Positions 6,023 to 11,782 of a DNA stretch of 11,782 bases are shown in pieces. The stretch comes from Ruminococcaceae bacterium UBA3451 (GTDB lineage Bacteria; Bacillota; Clostridia; Oscillospirales; Acutalibacteraceae). The translations under genes were made by a program, and so were the position numbers. The stretch's first letter is position 1. Each line of letters opens with the position of its first letter. The notes under the pieces are model-generated. The model was not told the DNA's origin, searched no databases, and saw only the letters and a list, made by a program, of their open reading frames with translations. The DNA lies in NCBI GenBank assembly GCA_002378845.1, contig DFRY01000063.1:17135-28916 (forward strand). Direction: 5' to 3'.

Positions 6023-7761
6023 AAGAATTGTTGCTGGGCAACGAAGCGATAGCACGCGGAATTTACGAAGCCGGTGTCAGGGTAGTATCAAGTTACCCCG
6101 GTACGCCGAGTACGGAGATTACCGAAGCAGCCGCGAAGTTTGAAGAAGTTTACTGTGAATGGGCACCGAACGAAAAGGTAGCGGCAGAGGTTGCTGCGGG
6201 TGCTTCGTTCGGCGGCGCACGGTCTTTTTGCGCTATGAAACATGTCGGGCTGAATGTTGCTGCCGATCCGCTTTTTACCATGTCGTACATTGGGGTGAAC
6301 GGCGGAATGGTGTTCGGTGTGGCAGATGACCCGGGGATGCACTCTTCCCAGAACGAGCAGGATTCCCGTAATTATGCCATTGCGGCAAAGCTGCCCATGC
6401 TGGAGCCTTCCGATTCCACCGAGTGCCGCGATTTTACCAAGCTGGCATATGATCTTTCCGAACAGTTCGACACACCCGTAATTCTGCGCCTGACCACTCG
6501 CATTGCGCATTCCCGCAGCGTTGTGGAACTGCAGGAACGGGTAGAACAGGAATTAAAGCCGTACGATAAAAATCCGGCTAAAAACGTTATGCTGCCTGCC
6601 TTTGCTAAACCGAAGCATGTCGTGGTGGAAGAACGAACCTGCAAGCTGACCGCATGGGCGGAACAGTGCGAGATCAATAAAATAGAAGATAACCGGTCAA
6701 AAATCGGTGTAATTGCAGCAGGCGTAGTGTATCAATACGCAAAGGAGGCACTGGGCGATACGGTTTCGTACCTGAAGCTTGGCATGGTCAATCCTCTTCC
6801 GGCGGAATTGATTCGCAAGTTTGCAGCAACAGTGGACCGGCTGTATGTCATTGAAGAATTGGATGATATTATCGAAACATTCTGCCGCAAAAACGGCATT
6901 GCGGTTTCCGGCAAAGACGTGTTTCCCCGCTGCGGTGAATTTTCGCAGAGCGTGATACGAAAAAGTTTGGGTATGGATGAACCCGAAACGAAGTCGGTAA
7001 CCGAAGCCGTTCCGGTTCGTCCCCCGGTTATGTGCTGCGGCTGCCCGCATCGCGGGTTGTTTTACGCGCTGAAAAAGGCTAAGGTGTATGTAAGCGGCGA
7101 CATCGGCTGCTATACACTGGGGGCATCCGCTCCGCTTGGCGCAATGGATACCTGTGTGTGTATGGGGGCATCCGTTTCCGCACTGCACGGCTATAATAAA
7201 GCACGCGGAGCCGAAGCGGAAAAGAAAAGCGTCGCTGTCATCGGTGATTCCACCTTTATCCATTCCGGCATTACAGGACTGATTGACATTGCCTATAACC
7301 GAAGCAATTCGGTTGTAATTGTTTTGGACAATTCCATTACCGGCATGACCGGCCACCAGCAGAACCCGACCACCGGCTACACCATAAAGGGCGACCCGAC
7401 TAGCGCGGTGGATTTGGAAGCGTTGTGCAGAGCCGTAGGAATTGAGAGGGTGCGTGTATGTGACCCGTACAATCTTGGCGAGGTGCAAACCGTACTGAAA
7501 GAGGAGCTGGAAGCAGACGGCCCGTCGGTTATTATCAGCCGCCGCCCCTGCGCGCTGCTGAAGTATGTAAAGCGCAAACCGTCCCTTGCTGTGGAAAGCG
7601 AAAAATGCATCGGCTGCAAAGTCTGCCTTGGCATTGGCTGCCCTGCAATCAGCATGAAAGACGGGAAAGCATTCATCGATTATACCCAGTGTGTCGGCTG
7701 CGGCGTGTGCGAAAGCCTTTGCGCCCGCGGTGCAATCACAGCACAGGAGGCGAGAGTATGA
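6019..7761 (+). CDS. iorA: Indolepyruvate:ferredoxin oxidoreductase, alpha subunit
   Basis: Catalytic subunit of IOR, a thiamine-diphosphate enzyme that converts aryl-pyruvate plus CoA and oxidised ferredoxin to aryl-acetyl-CoA, CO2 and reduced ferredoxin, and the reverse. The 580-aa chain starts with the 2-oxoacid reductase N-domain (LLLGNEAIARGIYEAGV, SSYPGTPSTE), has the TPP domain with CCGCPHRG and GDIGCYTLG before the GDS motif (409-411), and LDNSITGMTGHQQNP after it. The C-terminus is a two-cluster ferredoxin domain: C530, C533, C536, C541 (CX2CX2CX4CP) and C558, C561, C564, C568. The second motif is followed by Ala-Arg instead of the usual proline. It overlaps paaK upstream and iorB downstream by 4 nt each (ATGA), as expected for stoichiometric subunit synthesis. 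Confidence 0.96.
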   Translation: MKELLLGNEAIARGIYEAGVRVVSSYPGTPSTEITEAAAKFEEVYCEWAPNEKVAAEVAAGASFGGARSFCAMKHVGLNVAADPLFTMSYIGVNGGMVFGVADDPGMHSSQNEQDSRNYAIAAKLPMLEPSDSTECRDFTKLAYDLSEQFDTPVILRLTTRIAHSRSVVELQERVEQELKPYDKNPAKNVMLPAFAKPKHVVVEERTCKLTAWAEQCEINKIEDNRSKIGVIAAGVVYQYAKEALGDTVSYLKLGMVNPLPAELIRKFAATVDRLYVIEELDDIIETFCRKNGIAVSGKDVFPRCGEFSQSVIRKSLGMDEPETKSVTEAVPVRPPVMCCGCPHRGLFYALKKAKVYVSGDIGCYTLGASAPLGAMDTCVCMGASVSALHGYNKARGAEAEKKSVAVIGDSTFIHSGITGLIDIAYNRSNSVVIVLDNSITGMTGHQQNPTTGYTIKGDPTSAVDLEALCRAVGIERVRVCDPYNLGEVQTVLKEELEADGPSVIISRRPCALLKYVKRKPSLAVESEKCIGCKVCLGIGCPAISMKDGKAFIDYTQCVGCGVCESLCARGAITAQEARV

Positions 7762-8342
7762 GCAAGGTGAAAAGTGTCATTATTGTCGGAGTCGGCGGGC
7801 AAGGAACGCTGCTTGCAAGCCGCGTTCTCGGCAGCGCGATGATGAGCCTCGGTGTGGACGTGAAGGTGTCCGAAGTACATGGAATGAGTCAGCGCGGCGG
7901 TTCGGTGGTTACATATGTGCGTTACGGCGACAAGGTGTATTCTCCTGTAATCGAACAGGGCGAAGCCGACGTGGTTTTGGCATTCGAAGCACTGGAGGCC
8001 GCCCGTTTCCTGCCTTGGCTGAAGCCAGGCGGAACCGTTGTGGTAAACACCCAGCAAATTGACCCCATGCCGGTAGTTACCGGGGCCGCTGTTTACCCCA
8101 ACGATATTATCGGCGCGGTACAGGCGCAGGGCGTAAAAGTGGTTGCGTTTGACGCGCTCGGTTTGGCTGAACAGGCAGGCTCTGTTAAGGCGGTTAATGT
8201 AGTTCTTATCGGTGCAATGGCCAGACGTTTGGAAACAGAAAAAGACGTATGGATTCAGACCATAAAAAAGACGGTTCCGCCCAAATTTGTTGACATGAAT
8301 TTAAAAGCTTTTGAGCTTGGTTATAACGCACAGGAAATCTGA
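7758..8342 (+). CDS. iorB: Indolepyruvate:ferredoxin oxidoreductase, beta subunit
   Basis: The gamma-type domain partner of IorA, required for the active heteromeric IOR complex and probably contributing to CoA binding. The 194-aa protein begins MSKVKSVIIVGVGGQGTLLA, with the GxGGQG loop at 11-16, followed by the family signature SEVHGMSQRGGSVVTYVRYG and VYSPVIEQGEADVVLAFE. The length is typical. The start at 7758 is chosen over earlier in-frame codons because AGGAGG lies 8 nt before it and its ATG overlaps the iorA stop (ATGA). The longer frame upstream lies inside iorA coding sequence. The gene ends 22 nt before the second ligase. Confidence 0.95.
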   Translation: MSKVKSVIIVGVGGQGTLLASRVLGSAMMSLGVDVKVSEVHGMSQRGGSVVTYVRYGDKVYSPVIEQGEADVVLAFEALEAARFLPWLKPGGTVVVNTQQIDPMPVVTGAAVYPNDIIGAVQAQGVKVVAFDALGLAEQAGSVKAVNVVLIGAMARRLETEKDVWIQTIKKTVPPKFVDMNLKAFELGYNAQEI

Positions 8343-8364
8343 TAGAAAAAGGGGAGTAAAGCCG

Positions 8365-9669
8365 ATGCAAGGGAATTATTTTGAGCCGGAGCTGGAATGT
8401 GCTTCGCGTGACGTTCTGCATTATATTCAGTCGAAAAAGCTAGTCGATATGGTGCAGCGCTGCTACGAGCATGTTCCGACTTATAAAAAACATTTTGACG
8501 AGATGGGGCTTTTGCCGGGCGATATTAAATCGATTGACGATGTCAGCAAGCTTCCGTTTACATACAAAGATGACCTGCGCGACACCTACCCCTTCGGAAT
8601 GTTTGCCGTGCCGAAGGAAGAACTGGTGCGTGTGCACGCGTCTTCCGGCACCACCGGAAAGCAGACAGTGGTGGGTTACACCCAAAATGACATTGACGTT
8701 TGGGCTCGCTGCGCCGCGCGCTGTATTGCCGCTGCGGGCGGGACAAAATCCGATTATGTTCATATTTCCTACGGCTACGGCCTGTTTACCGGAGGAATGG
8801 GAATCCATTATGGCACGGAAAAACTGGGTGCGACTGCCATTCCGGTTTCTACCGGAAATACCAGCCGCCAGGTGCTGATCATGCAGGATTTTGGCTCCGA
8901 CATCCTATGCTGCACTCCGTCATACGCAATGTACATCGGCGAGACTATTCGTGACATGGGCATTGATCCCAAAAGCCTGAAGCTGCGCGCGGGCATTTTC
9001 GGCGCGGAGCCGTGGACGGAAAATATGCGCAAGGAAATTGAACGTCTTCTGGCGATTAAGGCGTTCGATATTTACGGCTTGTCTGAAATTGCCGGCCCGG
9101 GCGTTGCAAGCGAATGTGAAATGCAGAACGGAATGCACATTAACGAAGATATGTTTTACCCGGAAGTTATTAATCCGGAAACAGGCGAGCCGGTTCCCGA
9201 CGGTGTTTTCGGCGAACTGGTGTTCACCTGCATTGGAAAGGAAGCGCTTCCGCTTCTGCGTTACCGCACAAAAGACATCTGCAAGCTGGACCGCACTCCG
9301 TGCGAATGCGGGCGCACGTTTGTCCGCATGGCAAAGCCGCGCGGCAGAACCGACGACATGCTCATTATCCGCGGCATCAATGTGTTCCCCTCTCAAATTG
9401 AAAGCGTGCTCTTAGGCCTTGGTATGGCACCGAATTATCAGCTGGTTATTGACCGTATCAATAACCTTGACACCATGGAGGTTCAGGTGGAAATGAACGA
9501 AGCCATGTTCTCGGATACGGTGCGCGATTTGGAGAAGATGAGCAATAAAATAGCTTCCGCGCTTCAGTCCACGCTAAACGTGGTCGCGAAGGTTCGCCTG
9601 CTGGAACCCAAATCGATTCCCCGTTCGGAAGGCAAAGCAAAAAGAGTGATTGATAATCGGAATGTTTAA
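8365..9669 (+). CDS. paaK: Phenylacetate-CoA ligase family enzyme (second copy)
   Basis: A second aryl-acetate:CoA ligase of 434 aa, homologous along its length to the copy at 4706 but clearly diverged. ASSGTTGK is at 92-99, DIYGLSEIAGPG starts at D235, PCECGRT follows, RTDDMLIIRG is at 328-337, and IPRSEGKAKRV lies at the C-terminus. The start at 8365 is supported by GGGGAG about 9 nt upstream. A longer reading from 8311 would overlap iorB and has no ribosome binding site. Differences such as YGLSE for YGMTE and the changed substrate-pocket region suggest a different aryl-acid preference or a division between catabolic and assimilatory direction; this is inference. The last codons contain a promoter for the next gene. 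Confidence 0.94.
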   Translation: MQGNYFEPELECASRDVLHYIQSKKLVDMVQRCYEHVPTYKKHFDEMGLLPGDIKSIDDVSKLPFTYKDDLRDTYPFGMFAVPKEELVRVHASSGTTGKQTVVGYTQNDIDVWARCAARCIAAAGGTKSDYVHISYGYGLFTGGMGIHYGTEKLGATAIPVSTGNTSRQVLIMQDFGSDILCCTPSYAMYIGETIRDMGIDPKSLKLRAGIFGAEPWTENMRKEIERLLAIKAFDIYGLSEIAGPGVASECEMQNGMHINEDMFYPEVINPETGEPVPDGVFGELVFTCIGKEALPLLRYRTKDICKLDRTPCECGRTFVRMAKPRGRTDDMLIIRGINVFPSQIESVLLGLGMAPNYQLVIDRINNLDTMEVQVEMNEAMFSDTVRDLEKMSNKIASALQSTLNVVAKVRLLEPKSIPRSEGKAKRVIDNRNV

Positions 9670-9678
9670 ATGTATAAT
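9650..9678 (+). promoter_or_regulatory. Internal sigma-A promoter for the ACT-domain gene
   Basis: TTGATA (9650-9655), a 17-nt spacer, then a perfect TATAAT (9673-9678). The -35 lies inside the final codons of the second ligase gene. Transcription would begin near 9685, about 26 nt before the ACT gene start. Confidence 0.65.
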
Positions 9679-9710
9679 AATACCAGAATAAAGAAGGGGG
9701 AGGAACTGTT

Positions 9711-10142
9711 ATGCAAATTCAGCAGCTTTCCATTTTTGTGGAAAACAAATCGGGACGTTTAGCGGAAATTACCGAGGTGCTTGCTGCAGCCGGAATCGAT
9801 ATCCGGGCAATATCCGTTGCGGATACCAGCGATTTTGGAATTCTTCGCCTTATTGTTGACCGGCCTGCCGAAGCGGTTGAAGCACTGAAACAAGCGGGGC
9901 TCACTGTTTCATTAACCAGTGTAATCGCAATGGGAATTGACGACAAGCCCGGTGAATTTTCCAAAGCAATGCGTGTGCTTGCGGACAACCAGATTGGTGT
10001 GGAATATATGTATGCGTTTATCAGCCGAACCAGCGGAAAGGCTTATGTGATTCTTCGTGTGGAGGACAGCGAAAAAGCGGTTGATATTCTAAATAAAAAC
10101 AGCGTAAAGATACTGACGGAAAATGAAATTTACGGAATGTAA
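9711..10142 (+). CDS. Tandem ACT-domain amino-acid-binding protein
   Basis: A 143-aa protein made only of two ACT domains (about 1-68 and 69-143). The first begins QQLSIFVENKSGRLAEITEV and has AGIDIRAISVAD. The second begins VIAMGIDDKPGEFSKAMRV and has NQIGVEYMYAFIS. ACT domains bind amino acids at domain interfaces, and stand-alone pairs usually act as sensors or regulators rather than enzymes. As the last gene of an aryl-pyruvate operon, the likely ligand is an aromatic amino acid or related metabolite (inference). GGGGGAGG lies 8 nt before the start. It can be made both by operon read-through and from its own promoter at 9650-9678. No DNA-binding domain is present, so it would act through a partner protein or an enzyme. 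Confidence 0.9.
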   Translation: MQIQQLSIFVENKSGRLAEITEVLAAAGIDIRAISVADTSDFGILRLIVDRPAEAVEALKQAGLTVSLTSVIAMGIDDKPGEFSKAMRVLADNQIGVEYMYAFISRTSGKAYVILRVEDSEKAVDILNKNSVKILTENEIYGM

Positions 10143-10155
10143 AGCAATAAAGGAA

Positions 10156-10192
10156 GAAAAAACCCGCCCGGGGCTTTCCACGGGCGGGTTTT
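10156..10192. terminator. Bidirectional terminator between convergent genes
   Basis: AAACCCGCCCG (10160-10170) and CGGGCGGGTTT (10181-10191) form a perfect 11-bp stem. The plus strand ends in GGGTTTT after the ACT gene. The minus strand ends in GGGTTTTTTCTTCC after the gene at 10263-10757. It therefore serves both convergent transcripts. The remaining 70 nt to 10262 hold nothing I recognise. Confidence 0.88.
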
Positions 10193-10262
10193 GCATAGAA
10201 TATGGCGAATTTTCCTGTATCAAATTTGAACGAAGAAACATAAAATAAAGTGCTATGAGAAT

Positions 10263-10757
10263 TTAAGATGCAACGGCCAGTACGCTCAGAACAGCGTTTT
10301 GAACGGTAGCGCCGGGTGTAATATCAATAATGGAATTGGTAGACAGCTGAATCGAATAGGTGTAAAGGCCGGGTGCCACGTCAGGATCAAAGAACTGGAA
10401 GCTGAAAGACTCCGCTTCCAAAACGGTGACCAACGTTGAAAACGTATAAGTGGACCCGACATTTACGGGAGCGCCGCCGTTCAGACTTCTTGTAATTTCA
10501 AAGTTTAACAGGACGGATACACCGACCGGTAAATTGATTGTGCTGGTAAAGGTAAGAAGATTATTTGCCGTGCCTACTTCACGGGTGTCAATCGTGGTTG
10601 ATACCACATTCAACGGTGCGGCAAACAGTGTGGTAATAATCGGCAGGGGTCCTACGCCGCCGCTGGAAGCATTTAAAACTGCCTGCCTGCGGTTACCTCC
10701 GCCGTTGTAGGGGCAAAAGGTTTGGGCAAGAAGATCACTGTTGCGATAGTAACTCAT
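10263..10757 (-). CDS. DUF4489-like beta-rich protein, possible spore-surface protein
   Basis: A 164-aa protein starting MSYYRNSDLLAQ, with no signal peptide or membrane helix. After a Gly/Asn-rich stretch (about 12-35) the rest is beta-strand rich in Thr, Ser, Val and Asn: LNVVSTTIDT, LLTFTSTINLPVGVSVLLNF, VNVGSTYTFST, ESFSFQFFDPD, GLYTYSIQLST. This layout resembles clostridial DUF4489-type and exosporium surface proteins (VASVTVDT, LEFTSNI, FQVFK), but the many cysteines of that family are absent, with only one near the N-terminus. The start at 10757 has AAGGTGG 6-7 nt upstream. A sigma-K-like promoter (10801-10828) supports mother-cell expression during sporulation. The family assignment is by pattern memory and is uncertain; that the gene is real is likely. 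Confidence 0.72.
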   Translation of the reverse strand: MSYYRNSDLLAQTFCPYNGGGNRRQAVLNASSGGVGPLPIITTLFAAPLNVVSTTIDTREVGTANNLLTFTSTINLPVGVSVLLNFEITRSLNGGAPVNVGSTYTFSTLVTVLEAESFSFQFFDPDVAPGLYTYSIQLSTNSIIDITPGATVQNAVLSVLAVAS

Positions 10758-10800
10758 GAAAATCCACCTTATCAAAAATTATTCAAGGACGTCCTCCGTT

Positions 10801-10828
10801 TATAGTATGCGGGTGCGACGCAAGAGGT
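10801..10828 (-). promoter_or_regulatory. Possible sigma-K (mother-cell) promoter
   Basis: On the minus strand, CATACTATA (10809-10801) fits the sigma-K -10 pattern CATA-N3-TA, with an AC at 10828-10827 at a -35-like distance (17-nt spacer). No good sigma-A promoter is seen in this region. The motif is short, so a chance match is possible. The rest of the gap 10758-11011 holds only an AGGACGTCCT palindrome (10786-10795), an A/T-rich tract and the hairpin at 10926-10968. Confidence 0.38.
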
Positions 10829-10925
10829 ACATGCAAGCATAATTTTATGGTTTTTTTTAAACTTTCGCGTTTTTTGCCGGTTTTAAATGAATTATAAGCT
10901 TCCTTTTTCATATCAGCCGCCCTAT

Positions 10926-10968
10926 ACAAATCGCCCTCCCACGGAATTTCCGCGGGAGGGCGATTTGT
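10926..10968 (-). terminator. Long hairpin after the solute-binding protein gene
   Basis: ACAAATCGCCCTCCC (10926-10940) pairs perfectly over 15 bp with GGGAGGGCGATTTGT (10954-10968), with a short inner CGG/CCG stem. It lies 44 nt downstream of the minus-strand stop at 11012, so it most likely ends that transcript. The U-run is poor (ATTTGTATAG on the minus strand), but the very stable stem includes the A/T pairs. Confidence 0.65.
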
Positions 10969-11011
10969 GTTTCAGCATAACCTGATTTGAGTGTAGCTAT
11001 ATCGTTATCAT

Positions 11012-11782
11012 TTATTCTTTCCCTGCCTGAATAAAGTCGATGCCCATGCCATAGGGGTGAAATACAATGCCGTTCACCCCTTTTGCCGAGGCAAAATAGT
11101 GCTTTTCATAATATAGCGGGTAAAAAACGGCCTGCTCGTTTAGATATTTCTCCGCGGCAGCATAGGCAGCTGTGGCGGCACTGCCACTCTTGTTTTGGGC
11201 GTCGTTCAGCATCGCATCAAAATTCGGATCATCCATGCGGGGTGCATTTCCAACTGCGCCGCTTTTAAAAAGAGACAAAGCGGAAAGCGGCCCGTCGCTG
11301 ACCGGCTGAATGGCGTACAGCGCAATCTGATAACTTCCCGATTTCACGCGGGAGTCTAACGTTGCCCTGTCCAGCGGTTCAATATTAAAGTAGTTATTGA
11401 ACTTGCTGTTCCACGTTGTAATCATTTCGTTGACCATCAGTTTTACATTCGGGTCGTCCGGGCAGATTACGCTGACGCTTTTCAGTTCCGAAAGAGAAAG
11501 CTCGTTTAGTCCGGCGGAAAGCAGCGCGCCGGTGTTTTTATCCTGCTTTAGGTAATAAGAACCGCCTCCCACAAGGGAGCGAAAATTGTCCCCCATGAAA
11601 GTGGTGGAAGGACAAAGAATGTTTTCTGCCTTATCCACATTTTTCGGAAGATATTGCGTCACCTTTGAACGGTCAAGCGACTGAAGAAAGGCTTTTCGTA
11701 TGTTTCGGCTTTTCATGAAATCAGAGTGCGTATTGAAGCAGAGCCCCCATGTGGTATCCTCGAAGGAAGTAAGCGTGGCACC
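11012..11782 (-). CDS. Family 5 ABC transporter solute-binding protein, C-terminal part
   Basis: Extracytoplasmic lipoprotein-type receptor that delivers oligopeptides, or a related solute such as nickel or sugars, to an Opp/Dpp-type ABC importer. The frame is open to the right edge, giving 256 residues before the stop. The sequence from the edge, GATLTSFEDTTWGLCFNTHS, leads into FMKSRNIRKAFLQSLDR, the conserved block where these proteins read ..FNT....D.RVR.A...A.DR. Later parts (MVNEMITTWNSKF, YQIALYAIQPVSDGPLSALSLF, the C-terminal YPLYYEKHYFASAKGVNGIVF) fit lobe I/II of SBP_bac_5. The methionine at 11716 is internal: it has no ribosome binding site and homologous sequence continues upstream of it. 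About half of the protein, including the signal peptide, is missing. No permease genes are in view. Confidence 0.88.
   Translation of the reverse strand, partial: GATLTSFEDTTWGLCFNTHSDFMKSRNIRKAFLQSLDRSKVTQYLPKNVDKAENILCPSTTFMGDNFRSLVGGGSYYLKQDKNTGALLSAGLNELSLSELKSVSVICPDDPNVKLMVNEMITTWNSKFNNYFNIEPLDRATLDSRVKSGSYQIALYAIQPVSDGPLSALSLFKSGAVGNAPRMDDPNFDAMLNDAQNKSGSAATAAYAAAEKYLNEQAVFYPLYYEKHYFASAKGVNGIVFHPYGMGIDFIQAGKE

Noticed and set aside
6697..7488. Long open frame (263 codons) on the minus strand inside iorA
   Set aside because: It is fully antisense to well-conserved iorA coding sequence and its translation is His/Cys/Asn-rich with no recognisable domain. It is a shadow of codon bias.
8311..8364. 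Earlier in-frame start for the second ligase
   Set aside because: It would overlap iorB, has no ribosome binding site, and adds residues not matching the N-terminus of the other ligase. The ATG at 8365 has GGGGAG upstream.
11714..11716. ATG as the true start of the solute-binding protein gene
   Set aside because: The frame continues open to the window edge with family-like sequence (TTWGLCFNTHSDF), and no Shine-Dalgarno precedes this ATG.

Overview
The window looks like chromosomal DNA of an anaerobic, spore-forming member of the Clostridia, plausibly Oscillospiraceae/Ruminococcaceae. This is inferred from strong AGGAGG-type ribosome binding sites, sigma-A promoters with good TTGACA/TATAAT boxes, moderate GC, a ferredoxin-linked oxoacid oxidoreductase operon and a spore-surface-like protein behind a sigma-K-like promoter. 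I see no mobile element, CRISPR array, rRNA or tRNA.

Left part (1-3376), all on the minus strand: the 5' 603 codons of methionyl-tRNA synthetase (metG, running off the left edge), then a LytR-CpsA-Psr cell-wall ligase with its own near-consensus promoter. Next (3347-4223) is a divergent pair: an unrecognised 81-aa gene on the minus strand and an XRE-type regulator on the plus strand. The promoter of the 81-aa gene carries a perfect 15-bp palindrome exactly in its -35/-10 spacer, which suggests repression, possibly by the adjacent regulator. A 37-aa single-pass membrane protein gene follows (4324-4437), with its own extended -10 and a strong terminator.

Centre (4575-10192): a compact plus-strand operon of arylacetate-CoA ligase, indolepyruvate:ferredoxin oxidoreductase alpha and beta, a second arylacetate-CoA ligase, and a tandem ACT-domain protein. 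The first three genes are linked by ATGA overlaps. The oxidoreductase interconverts aryl-pyruvates (from Trp, Phe, Tyr) and aryl-acetyl-CoA with ferredoxin. The ligases link aryl-acetyl-CoA to free aryl-acetates. The direction (fermentation with energy gain, or reductive assimilation of aryl-acetates into amino acids) cannot be decided from sequence. The ACT protein is probably an amino-acid sensor and has an additional near-consensus promoter inside the end of the second ligase gene. The operon starts with a roughly 95-nt leader that can fold into two hairpins and ends at a bidirectional terminator.

Right part (10263-11782), minus strand: a Cys-poor beta-rich protein resembling clostridial spore-surface DUF4489-type proteins, and the C-terminal 256 residues of a family 5 (oligopeptide-type) ABC transporter solute-binding protein that runs off the right edge.
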